The notes: a model not told the origin generated them from the letters alone. A DNA stretch of 64,000 bases from Symsagittifera roscoffensis (GCF_963678635.1 NC_087070.1:22927419-22991418), one strand, 5' to 3'. Shown: positions 34,501 to 45,720, numbered from the stretch's first letter. Program-made: numbers and translations.

Positions 34501-37500
34501 AACTGAACAGTATCATTCTGAACAAACCATTCAAAGGAATTTGCTGGACAAACCCAAACGCACTTCTGAGCCAATGGCACAGCTGGCTATTGGATATTCT
34601 GTCAAGCGCTGTTCCCGTTCGCACAAAACACAGAAGCAGTCTCGCCCCGTGGGTTTCGTCTGCTACCTCAGACAAGCTCAAGCGTCTGAACACTCTGAGG
34701 AACCAGAAAACAAGTCCCGCAATGGAAGACAAAGTGAACGCACAACTGCGGATATGTGAGCATGAGCTCGAAGTAGACCAATCAAACTACGAATCTTTAC
34801 TTGCGAATGCTCGTGACACACGCGCTCTGTTCAAATACTACAAGTCAATCAAAAATCCCCAAGTTCTTCCTCCATCTGTATTTTGGAAACACTCTCGAGC
34901 GACATCAAATCTCGATAAAGCGACGTTATTCAACAGATTCTTTCGGTCGGTATTCACGACTCCATCATCTATTTTCCAACCATCCGATACTCAGATTCAG
35001 ATAAGCGACTACGATGTTTCACTTTCCAAAATAACCAAAGTGACTTCGTCTCTTGACGTAAGCAAATCAACTGGGCCCGACAGACTCCCAGCGGCTTTGT
35101 TTAGGAACTGCAAAGCGTTGAACAAGTCTATCGCAAGTCTTTTCAAGTCAATCAAACACACATCAATTTTTCCATCTGACTGGAAAGTTGGAATGGTGAA
35201 ACCACTGCACAAGAAAGACAACAAAGCAAACGTAGAGAACTATCGACCAATCACGCTGTTGAGTATAATTTCTAAAGTCTACGAGAAGTGCATTTTCGAC
35301 CCACTTTACGAACATGTTGCAAATCTTATTCCTACAACTCAATTCGGTTTCCAAAAGAAAAAGTCTACAATAACCCAACTTCTTGTGTATTTAGGCGAAA
35401 TCTACTCCAACGTTGATATCAGTGAACAAGTAGTAGACGCAGTGTACTTAGACTTCTCGAAAGCCTTCGACAAAATTGACCACAATATTCTCCTGTCAAA
35501 ACTCCAAAATTGGTGTCCGAGGAAACATGCTCAAAGTTCTGCAAAGTTATCTGAAAAACAGGCAACAATTTGTGGACATCGAAGGACGCGCCTCAGAATA
35601 CCTATCGGTCTCAAGTGGCGTCCCCCAGGGATCAATTCTGGGACCGCTGCTTTTTCTAATATATTTGATTGATCTTCCCAACGATCTATCATCAGAGGTT
35701 TTCAGCTTTGCCGACGATTCTAAACTCCTATCACTACACAAGCACAATGAGCCCTGCGATCTACAGTTCGACCTCGACCGCCTATGGAATTGGTGTACCT
35801 CACATCAAATGTCTTTCAACATAGATAAGTGTTGCGTTATGCACTTCAAAACTAAAAACTGTGGACCTTTCTACCTTGGGTGCAACGAATTGAAAACATC
35901 AAGTTGTGAAAAAGATCTCGGAGTGAAGGTTTCAAGTTCTCTAAAGTGGAGCGAACACATAAAGTTCGCATCTGCCAAAGCGATCAAAGTCCTATTCCTT
36001 TTAAAGCGATCCTCGGCGAAGCAACTTCAAGCATCAACAAAAGTTAATCTCTACAAGTCGATGGTTTTACCTATCATATGCTACGGGAGCTCAGTTTGGT
36101 ATTCTTCGAAAACGGACCTCACAAAACTCGAAAACATTCAGAAGAAAGCTGCGAACTGGGCAACAAACTATTCGGAGAATTGCTATACTGACAGATTGTC
36201 TACGTTGAATCTCTTGCCTCTTTCTTTGTACATCGAGCTGAACGACATTTTGACGTTATCCAAAGTCATAAACAATCGTTTCGACTTCAACTGGCATCCC
36301 TTTGTGAACTTTTCTTCCCGGAGAAACAACCTTTTTGACCTGCCTTACGTCAGCAAAGAACAGCTGAAAGGAAATTTTTGGTATCGCACACAGAGACTCG
36401 CAAACCTATTGAACAACAGAATAGATTTCCTCAATTCTAACGGCCTCAAAGCAAGACTGTTGAAAACTTACTGGTGCTATTTCAATGATGTCTACAACTC
36501 TTCTTCTTCTTGTACTTGGCGCGTTCTTTGCCTTTGTGCAAATTGTCGCCAAACTAACTTTTAGCGTTTGATTTTCGTTTCGGGGTCTTATACACCCTTC
36601 AGTATTGTTTTACTGTAAATTCATAATAATAATAATAATATCATGGATATGTAGCGTAGAGGTAGGGAAGGAGACCAGCAACAAAATAAGAGGGTTCGAA
36701 CCTGGGCAGGGTCGGATGTTTTTAATGAATTTTTTCGTATATTAGTTAAAATGCGTCCGCTCTATAAGTTGAGGCATGTTAGTTGGTAGGTTTTTTTTTA
36801 TTGACTGGTACTTCTAATGCGTCATAGTTGGCTTGAGTCACTTAGCAACTATGTAGACTCAAAATTGGCGTGCGTCACTTGAGAAATTTTTTAGAATCGA
36901 AGTTTTACTCAATCAGTTTTTCCCAGTAGCATTATCGGTCATATTATTGTTTGTGTATGCGAAGTCCAACTTCGCCTCTGTGTTACACTTGCGAAACTGA
37001 TGTATTATAGCGAACCTTCTTTTTTTCCAACCTAAGTCGCAAATATTGGTGAGGCACCCCAATAATAGTAGGACACCTTTACAGCTTTTTGAAAGCATGT
37101 GCTTTGACAATAAATTAACACATTGGATGCATTTTTAATTAATCAAATGAACCGAAAAAAGTGATTTTTTAAACAACATTACACTAATAAAAACTCGATT
37201 TCAGAAATTTTCTAACTCAATAGATCTCGCATTTTTTTGAAATGCATAATTTTTTCATAATGTGGTTTAAGGCTTTGCGATTTGTTACATGCAAGGTTAG
37301 TGTGGATGACTTCAGTTTGTTATATTACAGATAATTAATTGCAAATTTGGGACTATTTTTATTTGGTGCTGAATTGCATTAGCATTTTGTTAACATATGT
37401 AGCTGCGGTATTCGTGACTAGTGGTTTTCAGTTCTCTTGATTGCAGTAGGTCGCAGATTCGAATCCTTTACTTAGCTGAGCTTTTGCTAATTCGAGGCTT

Positions 37501-40500
37501 ATTTCTATTTTCTCTTATTTAACTTGATAGAGCTGCTTTTTGGTCGTGTTCTCGCTAGTGTGTGCAATGCGCAGCTTCACCTCTGTAAAATCTCAATTTG
37601 AGACATTTTCCCACACTATATCTCGCAACTTTTTTAAAATGCATAAATTGGCTTTATGCTTTCCAATTTATTACCTGCAAAGTGTGGGATGCCTTCATTT
37701 TGTTGTCCATACGTTATTTAATTGGTCTTTCACTTGAGACATCTTTAAGAATTACCTATGTAGGGCATATTTAAGAAGTCTCTTTGTTAAAATATTTAAC
37801 CTTTTTGAACGTAATATTTTTTGCATGTTTAACGAAAGATTTTTGCACGCTTAAGCCATTTCGTACATTGTATTGCTTAAGAAATTTCACTTGGCACATT
37901 TTTAAGAAGTTGCTATGTTGGTCTGTTCTATGGACAAATTTTTGAAAGAATTGAAATCTTTACTCAAGTCGACCTTATAAAATCTGTTGTAGGGCGAACG
38001 CTTCAACTCCACGTTTTTTCTATATTCGCAACGTAAAATTACCAATTTTTGTATCACCAAATATTGAACTTTAAATTAACTTCTAAACCTCATAGTGGGT
38101 GCTGTCTGGGTACACCCAGGGTTTTCATATCTGGCGTCCAAGTATAACGGCTTAAATCTTTTTGGTTATCGAGATATGGAGTTTTTTATTATTTTTTCAA
38201 TTTTTTTTTCAAAACAAAATTTAAATATAAAATAAAGTAACCGAAGTTGCTCAACCCTATAGTGGGGGGCTGTCAAGGTACACTCAGGGGTTTTTTATCT
38301 GGTGACTAAGTTTGACGGTTCAAATCCTTTTGGTTTTTGAGATAAGTCGTTTTTTATGAGTTTTTCAATAATTTTTGTTTTTTTTAAAATTAGATATAAA
38401 ATATAGTAACCGAATTTGAAATTCTCAACCCTATTACAACAATAGTTGTTTCTATTTGAATTTGGTGCCACTTTCGCTGCATGGCATTGGCAGTTTGTAA
38501 GCGGATGTAGCTGCTTTCTTTGTGACTAGTGTTTGCCGACAGTTAAGCGTCCGTGGCCGTGAGTGCATTGCGTTAGTCTCAAAATATAAAGGTAGCAGAT
38601 TCGAATCCGATACGTAGCAAAGTTTTACTAAATCGAGGCTTATTTCTACTTCTCATTTCTATTCATACAGCTGCTTTTTTCTCATGTTCTCGCCAGTGTT
38701 TGCGAAGCATAGCTTCGCCTGTGTAGAAGAAACCGGCCTCACGGGAAAAAAGCGGACTTTACGCCATAGTTCATTTTAGTTTATTTCATTTGCGTGGTCA
38801 GAGCTGAAAAAAGTACAGGCCTTGGGCTAATGAACAAAGGGAAGACTGCTTTAAATTCTGGCTTCTAAGATCGCCAAGGCAAATAAACAGTCATGAAAAA
38901 AAAAATTCAGTAAGCAATTGGACGAACTTTATTAACGTTCTTGCAGTTTTCTCTGCTGCTAATTTAGGATACAGGTTTAAACTTCCGACAACTGCTAGAT
39001 GAAACTATTTTTCAGGAGCTAGTTCGATCAAAATTTGAGAAATGTTGTTTCGAAGGCGTAAATTAGCCATTATATCGTAATTTTTTGCAGAGAATTCTTG
39101 CTGTGAAAATATCCTCGCAAGCAACCCAAGAAATTTGGTTTGGGGTCAAATCATTACTTTGGAAAGCTGACAAGTTTGACTTACTCTTTATGCAGCGGAA
39201 AAACCACAGACAAAAAATTGAAAGAGTTACTTGATCGGCCGTCAAAAAACGGCCATATTATATGTAATTTCGCGCTGATGAGTAAAAAAAGCAAAAAAAA
39301 AACCGTTTCAGCAAATTTTTCGAAAAAATTCGTCCAATTTTTTTTGGTATGCGCGCCCAAGACATTTTAATGTCAATCATCTAAACAGTTATGACCGTTT
39401 GTTTTGTGCCGGCCGGACCAAGAAAGTCTTTCAATTTTTATCTGTCGTTTTTCCGCTATATAAATACATCAAACTATATCAAACTCATATCAGCCCAAAC
39501 GTTCGAAATCCTTTTTTTGCAAGGATGTTTCCACTGCAAGGCTATCTTTAAAACGCATCATAAATTGTTCTATATTTAAGAACATAATATAGAACAATTT
39601 ATGATTCATAGAGCGTTAAGGCCATCTATTTTTTTCTTCGAAGTTCAAAAATCTAAGTCTCTTGAAAAAACAAGTCAGTTTTTTTTAGTTTGCTTGCGTT
39701 CATTACTCTTTTCCAACTGTTAGTTGGCTATGTTCTTAAATAATTGCAGACAAAACGACAAAATTTGTGGGGAAAAATCGATTATCTGCTCGTTGAATTC
39801 GAAAAGTTGCACTTCTAAGTCTCGTGACTGTAAAAAAAATTGAGACAGGAGTTATTTGTACGAAAGACAAGACTGCTCGTATCAGGGCGAAGCCCTGAAT
39901 GCTCCGGCTGCCTTTTAAGGTTTATGGGGCAGTAATAACATTAAAAAATCAAATGTAATAAAACAAAATGAACATCTTGTAACAAATCAATTATGGCAAA
40001 AAGCTTCTTTCAACCAATTTGGAACGATTTCAAACTTCGCTCCTTGTAACTTCGCTACAAACTTCGCTCCTTGTAACAAATCAATTATGGCAAAAAGCTT
40101 CTTTCAACCAATTTGGAACGATTTCTAAGACGGATTAACTCTCCGCTTACGCGTTAATAGCGCGAAATATATCGCGCGTTACTTGTCCCAAATTGGCCAA
40201 AAATGGCAATCTTTAAACCCCCATAACTTTACAAAAAATGATCACAGGTGAAATATATATATTTTTTCAAATTTGAGCTCAAGACACCAATACCTTTCGA
40301 TCGATATTTAAAAATTTCATCAAAAGTGGCTAGTTAAAAAGTCTAAATTTGTCTGAAGAAAAAAAAAACCCACCCCGAGCACAAATATTCCGTTACTTTC
40401 GTATCGAAAGTCAGAACAATAATTCCTCGGAGTTAATTTCTCTGAATTTTAAAGGAGCTAATTCCTCAGCTTGACTTTTTCTGATTTATATTTTTGGAAA

Positions 40501-43500
40501 GACAAACGCAAAGATCGATGATTCTAACTGAAGTTAAGTAGGAGCTTCTTGTCGATAATCATTAAATGTTGGTTTGAAATGTAACATCACATATCAAGGA
40601 TAGTTTTTTCTAGGTCAGAAACCTGAAGTTAAAATTTGAACTGATGGAGAGCAACGACCTCGTGCCAGACTCTTCAACTGTCACCCAGCTTCTCAACGCC
40701 GTAGTTTCAGATTCCCTCTCAAAGATCAATGGAGCCAAGGTTAACTCCAAATATGGTTCCTACAACTTAAACATGCATTCATCAGCGCCCTGGTTCGAAT
40801 CATTCCGAAACCATTTTATGCGTACGTTGCCAGTATCCCAACACGAGTTCACAAGGCATTTCGTGGCATGTCTTCTAGTCGTCTCCTCATCAGAACCCGA
40901 TCCAAAAACTCAGTTTGCTAACCTAGAAAAGCAATTCAGAGAAAATCTAGCCGAATTTGGATCGCAGCGTTGGTTTACATCGGATATTTTGTGCTGCCGT
41001 GTTTTGATTCACGACGTTGCGGAAGGAGACGAGAAAGCGGCCTCGGAGTTAATTCAGGAACTTAAAAATGAAATCGGCCGTGGACCTCATTTAAGCTACC
41101 TGCTTTCTATAAACAGTCGCAGGGTATTTGAAGTACAAGAAATAGTAAAAAGCAATAACAAATACGGGCCCAAAATGGTGGATCCGTGGAAACGCTTTCT
41201 ATTCGATAACCTCAAACAACCTACTCAAAAAGCGATCAAAAGTAAAAGTGCTGACCGGGGATCGAATCTGGATGCGTCGAATGGCAGTACAGAATCTTCA
41301 CAGATTAGACATCCACTTGATATGCCTCAAAGTCCAAACGGAGTTTCAGACCCAGACTCTTCGCCTGATAGTTTCGCACCGATTACCGGAGAAAATTCAT
41401 ATCACGGTTTGTATTTGACATCAGCCGACCAGGAGGTAATAAGATCCTTTGTTGATGAGTTTATAAGACGTGCACTTTTGCCTCACTACGAAAAGCAGAT
41501 CAGAAGTTTGTATGATCAACTTGTGGCGAAGAAGGCGATCTCGAAATCGTTTTTCTCTGCTACCAAAAAGTGGTTTGCAAGTGGCAGAACGGCGAACTAC
41601 CCGATGCATTTCGGATCCGCGGAGAGCTCGAACTTCTACCCTCCAGAAGCTTCGGAGGTGCAGCTTCGGAAACTGGGAGACTTAGCGTTTCTATTCCAAA
41701 TGTACGACATTGCCTATAACATCTATTATCAGTGTAAGGGCGATTTCTCAAGCGACGGCGCACATCTATTTTATGCCGGAAGTTTAGAAATGACAGTTTT
41801 TTGTCAGTTCATGCTTGGGAAATCATTGACGACAAGTTATATTGACACTGCAGTTTCAGCTTATCTTTACCAATGTAGAAATTACAACTATGCGTTGAGA
41901 TGCTGTTTGCTTTGTAGTGAAATTTTGCTCTGCAAGTCAGTTTTTCTAGAAGCCAGCACAAATTTTCTGAAACTCACTAGTGAAGAATCGGATTTAAAAA
42001 GCGCTCTGTTGTTGGAGCAAGTTGCATTTTGCTATATCAATGCAAGAGGGTTCCCGAAGCCTAGAAAGTTTGCGTTTTACATGATATTAGCGGGTTACAG
42101 ATACAACAAAGCGGATCAGAAACATCATCTTTTGAGAACTTATGAGTTGGCTCAGCAAGTTTTCAAAAATTCAACTTGGTCGCATGCGGAAGACAATATT
42201 AATTTGACTATTGCTAAGCACTCGCATATTGTCGGAAAGTTAGATATAGCAACACAGTCTTATTTGCACCTGCTGACAAAAAATTCAATGGACAAATCTA
42301 ACCAACAGGCAAATTTTTTCCAGGATTTCATAACTTGCTTTAAAGAGTACATAGAGTTTAAGCGAGATTCGAGTTCGGCAAAATTGTCTGAAGTAATGTT
42401 GCCTTATATTAATTCTCAGGCTGTGGTGGTAACTTACGGAGCCTTGCAGCGGGATTCAAATTTCGAAGCACATTTCATACAAAGTTCACATTGGGTCAGT
42501 TTAGAAAAAGCTGCGACCTTGTTTGTAACGAAAGCCAAAACTATTCCGATTACTTGGAAACCTTCCATCCAGGTACTAAGCCAGACGACAGTGAATAATA
42601 TCAAGCCAAGAACAGCCAGAAACGAACCGGTTAAAATTAAGTTACAACTTGAAAATACGATGAAGTTTCATCTTTATCTGGAGAAAATTCACCTTCTTTG
42701 GAATCTAAAACGAACAGATTGTGAAGATTTGATAGAAAACGAAAGTGATATATTAGAGGGGAATAAATACATTAAGACGGAGGTTATAAACGAGTTGTCT
42801 TTTGATAACTTGGAGATCAAAAGTGTGAGTTTGGGCATTATTCCGTGTGTCGAGGGCGATGTTAATATTGTGGGCGTGGCTTACAATCTCTGTTCTGGTG
42901 CTGCAGATACGACTTTCAACCGGAAAACTGTCAGGGTGAGTTTAAGTTGAATTCGCTCTTCGGGTTTTTAAGAGTCGCTGGGACTAAGTGAGAAGAGATT
43001 CGGTGCTATTTCCTAAACTGTTTCATTTATCCCACTCTTTCTTGATCATCATCATTATCATATCCTCTTTGTACATCGGTTCAGATTTTCGTTGGTGTTC
43101 GAGGCATGAATCGGCGTTGGTTTCTTTGTTCATATACGTTACCCTAAACTAAGATTTGGATTTAATACATTGATGAGGTTCCACACGGTCAATTTTTGCG
43201 TTTGAGTTATAGATGCAGATATTTTAGTTTTTGCGACTACATTTTAGGTACCGCCACGAAAGTTCACAGATTATCAGGTGAGGTATGATTTTAAAACGCT
43301 GTTAGTCGTGATTCGAATGCAATAAATGTCTCAGTTTCGAGAAAAACTGGTCTGAACGTAGTTTTTTTGCCCGAGTGATGTCACAGACCATGTCTGTTTG
43401 TAGGTGAAACAGAATCTGAATGTAGTAGGTCCCAAACTGAACTCGACTCGGGATGACAGGCTAGCCAATGCCAGGGGTCCAGACTTCAGGCTGCAATTCA

Positions 43501-45198
43501 CAGTAGTGTCCCCCCAGCCACTCCTGGAAGTCCAATTCTCACCCCTCCCCTCTGAAATACTGTGCGGAGAGCTACACACTGCTAGGGTGACATTCCACAA
43601 TCGAGGTAAAATAACCAACAAAATGAGTTAAAGTTGGCTCTGAAGGTGAACAAGTCCGTCTGCGGGTGATTTTCTACGATATCAGCTTAGATTTTGGAAC
43701 TTCATGTCCTTGCCATCGTTCGAAGTCTTTCTCACTTTCAGGGCTAGGGATTTGAATTTATTTCATGTGCTTTTTTGCAATTGATTTGAATTATATTGCA
43801 AATCTTGAAATAGCTGTTTTTGAGAACTAAGTTCTGCTTTCAGGTCAGATCCCTATAAATTCCCTCGTCGTCTCTTCCAAAGATGTCGGTTACTTTGCCT
43901 TCGGACACGCGGACCCAAACATGTTAGGTAGTGTTCAAAACGGTGCTCAGTTCTCACCAAACTCAGTGGCAGAAGTTTTCGAACTTACCTTACCGGAGGG
44001 AGTTTTACTACCTGGTCAGGGAATCACCATGTCCTTTTGGATCCGAGGAATGACTAATGCTGGTCGATATTCTATATCGTTGTTGTTTCTGTACAAGAAC
44101 AAAACCTCAGACTCAGCTATGCCGCATAGAATTGTGAAGAAGTCTTTTGAGATTGAAGCGCGACAATCGCTATCGGCCAACTGCATCAAAAACAGAAATT
44201 TCGACCAGTCCTTTCAACTTGTTTTCTCCCTGCATAATCTCTTACAAAACTTAAACAGTCAATGTTTATCTTCGTTTACTCTAGCTACCTTAATATGTGT
44301 GAGTAAAAAGTGGATAATTAATAGGTCACAAAATGGCATTGTGGTCGATACAAGTAAGATCAACGAACAAGAGCAGCTGAATTTTGAGGTCAGATTAGAC
44401 AGAATTGTCGGCGAGGAAGATAACGTCATATCGATAATCTCGAGTGAAACTCCGAGCGAAGTGAAACTAATTCCGTTTAATGAATTCCTTGTCCGAAACT
44501 CGGTAATGTTTCCAGAGATCAAAACGACGATTCAAAGTCCGAAGAAAAGTGGAGAATCTAAAGTCCATCCGTTAAGCTACGCTGGAAGCTCGGTGAAAAC
44601 AGCAATTAAAGCAAGCGTTGATGTCACCTTCATTTTTGAATGGAAAGTCAATATCGAAACTCCAGAGAAGAAAGTGCAAACTTCAGGTATGCATTATTAC
44701 ACTTTGGATGAAATTGACTATGAGAAATCGGATTCGCCTATACCTGATGTTGCTTTGTCGCAAAATGCAAATTTGCCCTACCTTGTGAGATACGAAATGA
44801 AATACGACTCAAATTTGGAATACCGAATCGAAAAATCGTTTGCGAAAGTTGACGTTTCAGTTCAGTTTTACAACTGCAGCGAGCAACTGGTCGAGGTCAA
44901 ATTGTTTTTGCCCGAAAGCCCAACACCCTCCTCGGTTTTCAGTCTGGATAAATTGGGTTTGAGAGAGAGTTTTTCGTTTTGGTGGGTCTGTAAGTCAACT
45001 TGGGTGCTCTCATTGCCCGCCTTGGGGCGAAAAGAAATCAAACTGAAGGCTTGTTTTTTCAAACCAGGAACGTATAATCTGAATAACGTGTCAGTGTTAG
45101 CCTCATTTAACTCGACGGTTTACAAATTTGTGGAACAAGATTGCATGTCGGCGACGTTTATCACAATAAAACCGAGTTTGAATCCCGAACTGCCGTGA
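31534..45198 (+). CDS. TRAPPC8: Trafficking protein particle complex subunit 8 (TRAPPC8)
   Basis: Homologue of human TRAPPC8 / yeast Trs85, the subunit that defines TRAPPIII, a Rab1/Ypt1 exchange factor acting in secretion and autophagy. Exons: 31534-31728, 40614-42935, 43404-43605, 43844-45198. All are GT-AG with matching phases, giving 1357 aa against about 1435 in human. Conserved blocks: exon 1 LLRPFAQMRTEAALRDPYNN; exon 2 VRNLKLKF at its start, SAPWFESFRNHF, FFSATKKWFASG, YPPEASEVQLRKLGDLAFL, SDLKSALLLEQVAFCYINAR, FAFYMILAGYRYNKADQ; exon 3 PLLEVQFSPLPSEILCGEL; exon 4 LPEGVLLPGQGITMSFWIRG. The first intron is 8885 bp and contains a LINE and several repeats; the other introns are 468 and 238 bp. 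CCDC22 follows 0.5 kb downstream on the same strand. No lesion is seen. Confidence 0.95.
32070..32400 (+). repeat. Two partial hairpin-ended elements in a row
   Basis: 32070-32250 has the 5' region of the long form ('tttcgaacctaaatcgcaaa', 'tcatcaaatgaaccgaaaaa'). A second start lies at 32259: a perfect stem ACACAAGC-AGCATA-GCTTGTGT (32259-32280) followed by 'tttttttccaacctaagtcg'. Neither copy continues to the tRNA-like part. Confidence 0.65.
32762..32828 (+). promoter_or_regulatory. tRNA-like A-box/B-box pair in LINE 1 5' region
   Basis: TGGCCGAGTGGT (32764-32775) matches the Pol III A-box consensus TRGCNNAGYNGG, and GGTTTGATTCC (about 32807) matches the B-box with one mismatch, about 43 nt later. 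The sequence resembles a Ser/Leu-type tRNA top half. It sits about 35 nt before the ORF1 ATG, so it is part of, or fused to, the LINE leader. Confidence 0.5.
32860..33720 (+). pseudogene. LINE 1 ORF1 (RRM-type RNA-binding protein), one stop
   Basis: 238 codons open to a TAA at 33574-33576, then in frame to a TGA at 33718-33720, so the original protein was about 286 aa. The N-terminal half is helical and probably coiled coil. From about residue 146 it reads MQIRIDGIFED...TISNIERIGKF...RPRTLLVTL, the pattern of the L1-type ORF1 RRM (Transposase_22). The expected role is nucleic-acid chaperone for LINE RNA. One substitution appears to have broken it. Confidence 0.7.
33730..36564 (+). pseudogene. 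LINE 1 ORF2 (AP endonuclease + reverse transcriptase), two frameshifts
   Basis: EN starts LEISCLNVCSI with ALTETWL; a one-base frameshift near 33925 moves reading to GGVLIAIRSDVP. MGDINFINTDW is the EN catalytic block. RT motifs follow: KSTGPDRLPAALF, NYRPITLLSIISKVYEK, AVYLDFSKAFDKIDH. A second frameshift near 35512 precedes SSGVPQGSILGPLLFLIYL and FADDSKLL (catalytic box). The C-terminus has GNFWYRTQRLANLLN. Correcting two indels would restore continuity, which shows relatively recent decay. Sense orientation relative to TRAPPC8. Confidence 0.85.
36641..36715 (+). repeat. tRNA-like sequence following LINE 1
   Basis: 'tagcgtagaggtaggga' resembles an A-box and 'gggttcgaacctggg' contains a perfect B-box GGTTCGAACC. 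The T-arm stem pairs poorly, so this is a tRNA-derived remnant and not a working tRNA. It directly follows the (AAT)n tail of LINE 1. Confidence 0.5.
36940..36984 (+). repeat. 3' end fragment of a hairpin-ended element
   Basis: 'gtatgcgaagtccaacttcg' followed by cctctgtgt. It is joined head-to-tail with the full copy that begins at 36985. Confidence 0.7.
36985..37586 (+). mobile_element. Hairpin-ended tRNA-like element (long form, complete)
   Basis: Reference copy of the family, about 602 bp. The start is ACACTTGCGAA, followed by 'ttttttccaacctaagtcgc', 'attaatcaaatgaaccgaaa', 'ttgcattagcattttgttaa', 'atatgtagctgcggtattcg', a B-box-like 'gcagattcgaatcctttac', 'gctaattcgaggcttatttc', 'cgtgttctcgctagtgtgtg' and a degenerate terminal hairpin with cacctctgt. 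The tRNA-like A-box is weak in this copy. There is no ORF and no poly-A tail. Confidence 0.7.
38085..38410 (+). repeat. Two-copy repeat of about 160 bp
   Basis: Units at about 38085-38240 and 38250-38410 share 'tagtgggtgctgtctgggta/tagtggggggctgtcaaggt', 'cac(c)cagggttttcatatctgg', 'cggcttaaatctttttggtt' and 'gag(a)tttttta'. A diverged relative is at 57390-57520. No coding potential. Confidence 0.65.
38440..38727 (+). mobile_element. Hairpin-ended tRNA-like element, 3' half
   Basis: 'cgtccgtggccgtgagtgca' (A-box region), 'gcagattcgaatccgatacg' (B-box TTCGAATCC), 'taaatcgaggcttatttcta', 'tgttctcgccagtgtttgcg' and a perfect terminal hairpin GCGAAGC-ATA-GCTTCGC at 38702-38718, then ctgtgt. The 5' half is missing. 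Confidence 0.7.
39557..39605. repeat. Perfect 20-bp inverted repeat
   Basis: ATCATAAATTGTTCTATATT at 39557-39576, a 9-nt loop, and its exact reverse complement at 39586-39605. It sits at the left part of a copy of the CCAACT-hairpin repeat family (39600-39735), where relatives at 16630 and 20685 have only one arm ('catcataaattgatctaca'). Confidence 0.9.
39600..39735 (+). repeat. CCAACT-hairpin dispersed repeat, TRAPPC8 intron copy
   Basis: 'gcgttaaggccatctatttt', 'tttgcttgcgttcattactc' and hairpin CCAACT-GTT-AGTTGG at 39713-39727. Same family as 16455-16760 and 20545-20835. Confidence 0.65.
39865..40390 (-). repeat. Inverted copy of intron repeats from 17700-18900
   Basis: Read on the minus strand it shows the order seen at 17940-18190 plus the hairpin end at 18595. 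CAGGGC-GAA-GCCCTG lies at 39883-39897. Inside, a phrase of about 55 bp ('aacaaatcaattatggcaaa' ... 'ccaatttggaacgatttc') is present twice, at 39975-40035 and 40072-40126. Confidence 0.7.
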
Positions 45199-45687
45199 AA
45201 TAACAAAAATTGCTCAAATGAGTTTGACAGATTGGGTTCCTGGAATACATTCAATATATGTAATTTAATTGTGTTAATTTTTTCAAATTCTTTTTCCTTT
45301 TGCCACAAAACAATTCATGGTAACATGTGTTCACTTATATTATGTAGCTTTGCCTAATTTCTTTGGATAGATTTCAATTTTAGTCCATTTGGCTCGAAGG
45401 ATGATTATTCTTTGTTTAAATTGTAAATTGAGTAGTTAATTAAAATTGAGTATAATGATTTGACATGTGATACATACGATACTTATATAAATTGGGAGAA
45501 TATTTTTTCATTTCCTCTTTTGAAACCAAATTAAGGGAATTAGCAAACAAATCCAATCGAAAAAACAACGGAACTGGACAACATAAGTTACTAAATTTGA
45601 ACGAACGGATTTGTGGTTGTTTCTGTAATGCTTCCTAAACTTGAGTATCGAAGCTGGTGAATATTCTTCAGGAATGATTTTTTTCAG
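45199..45687 (+). other. Short TRAPPC8-CCDC22 intergenic region
   Basis: 489 bp from the TRAPPC8 stop to the CCDC22 acceptor. It contains a possible poly-A signal ATTAAA at 45439-45444 and ends in a T-rich tract plus CAG at 45687, 33 nt before the CCDC22 ATG. No promoter motif is recognisable. The tight same-strand spacing plus the acceptor is compatible with a two-gene operon resolved by trans-splicing, but not proof. Confidence 0.55.
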
Positions 45688-45720
45688 ATATTCTTTGAAG
45701 CAGTGTAGTAGTATCCTAAA

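Larger units (their letters stand above)
32480..36640 (+). mobile_element. LINE 1: damaged two-ORF non-LTR retrotransposon in TRAPPC8 intron 1, sense
   Basis: The order is 5' region with tRNA-like boxes, ORF1 (32860), ORF2 with AP endonuclease and reverse transcriptase (33730-36564), short 3'UTR and a (AAT)n tail at about 36626-36640. The left boundary is approximate. ORF1 has one internal stop and ORF2 two frameshifts, so this copy is dead but young enough that all domains are readable. Clade is likely CR1/Jockey supergroup by ORF2 layout; this is inference. Confidence 0.85.

Noticed and set aside
36641-36715. Functional tRNA gene
   Set aside because: A good B-box, but the T-stem and acceptor stem do not pair; it is one of several degenerate tRNA-like sequences in repeats.
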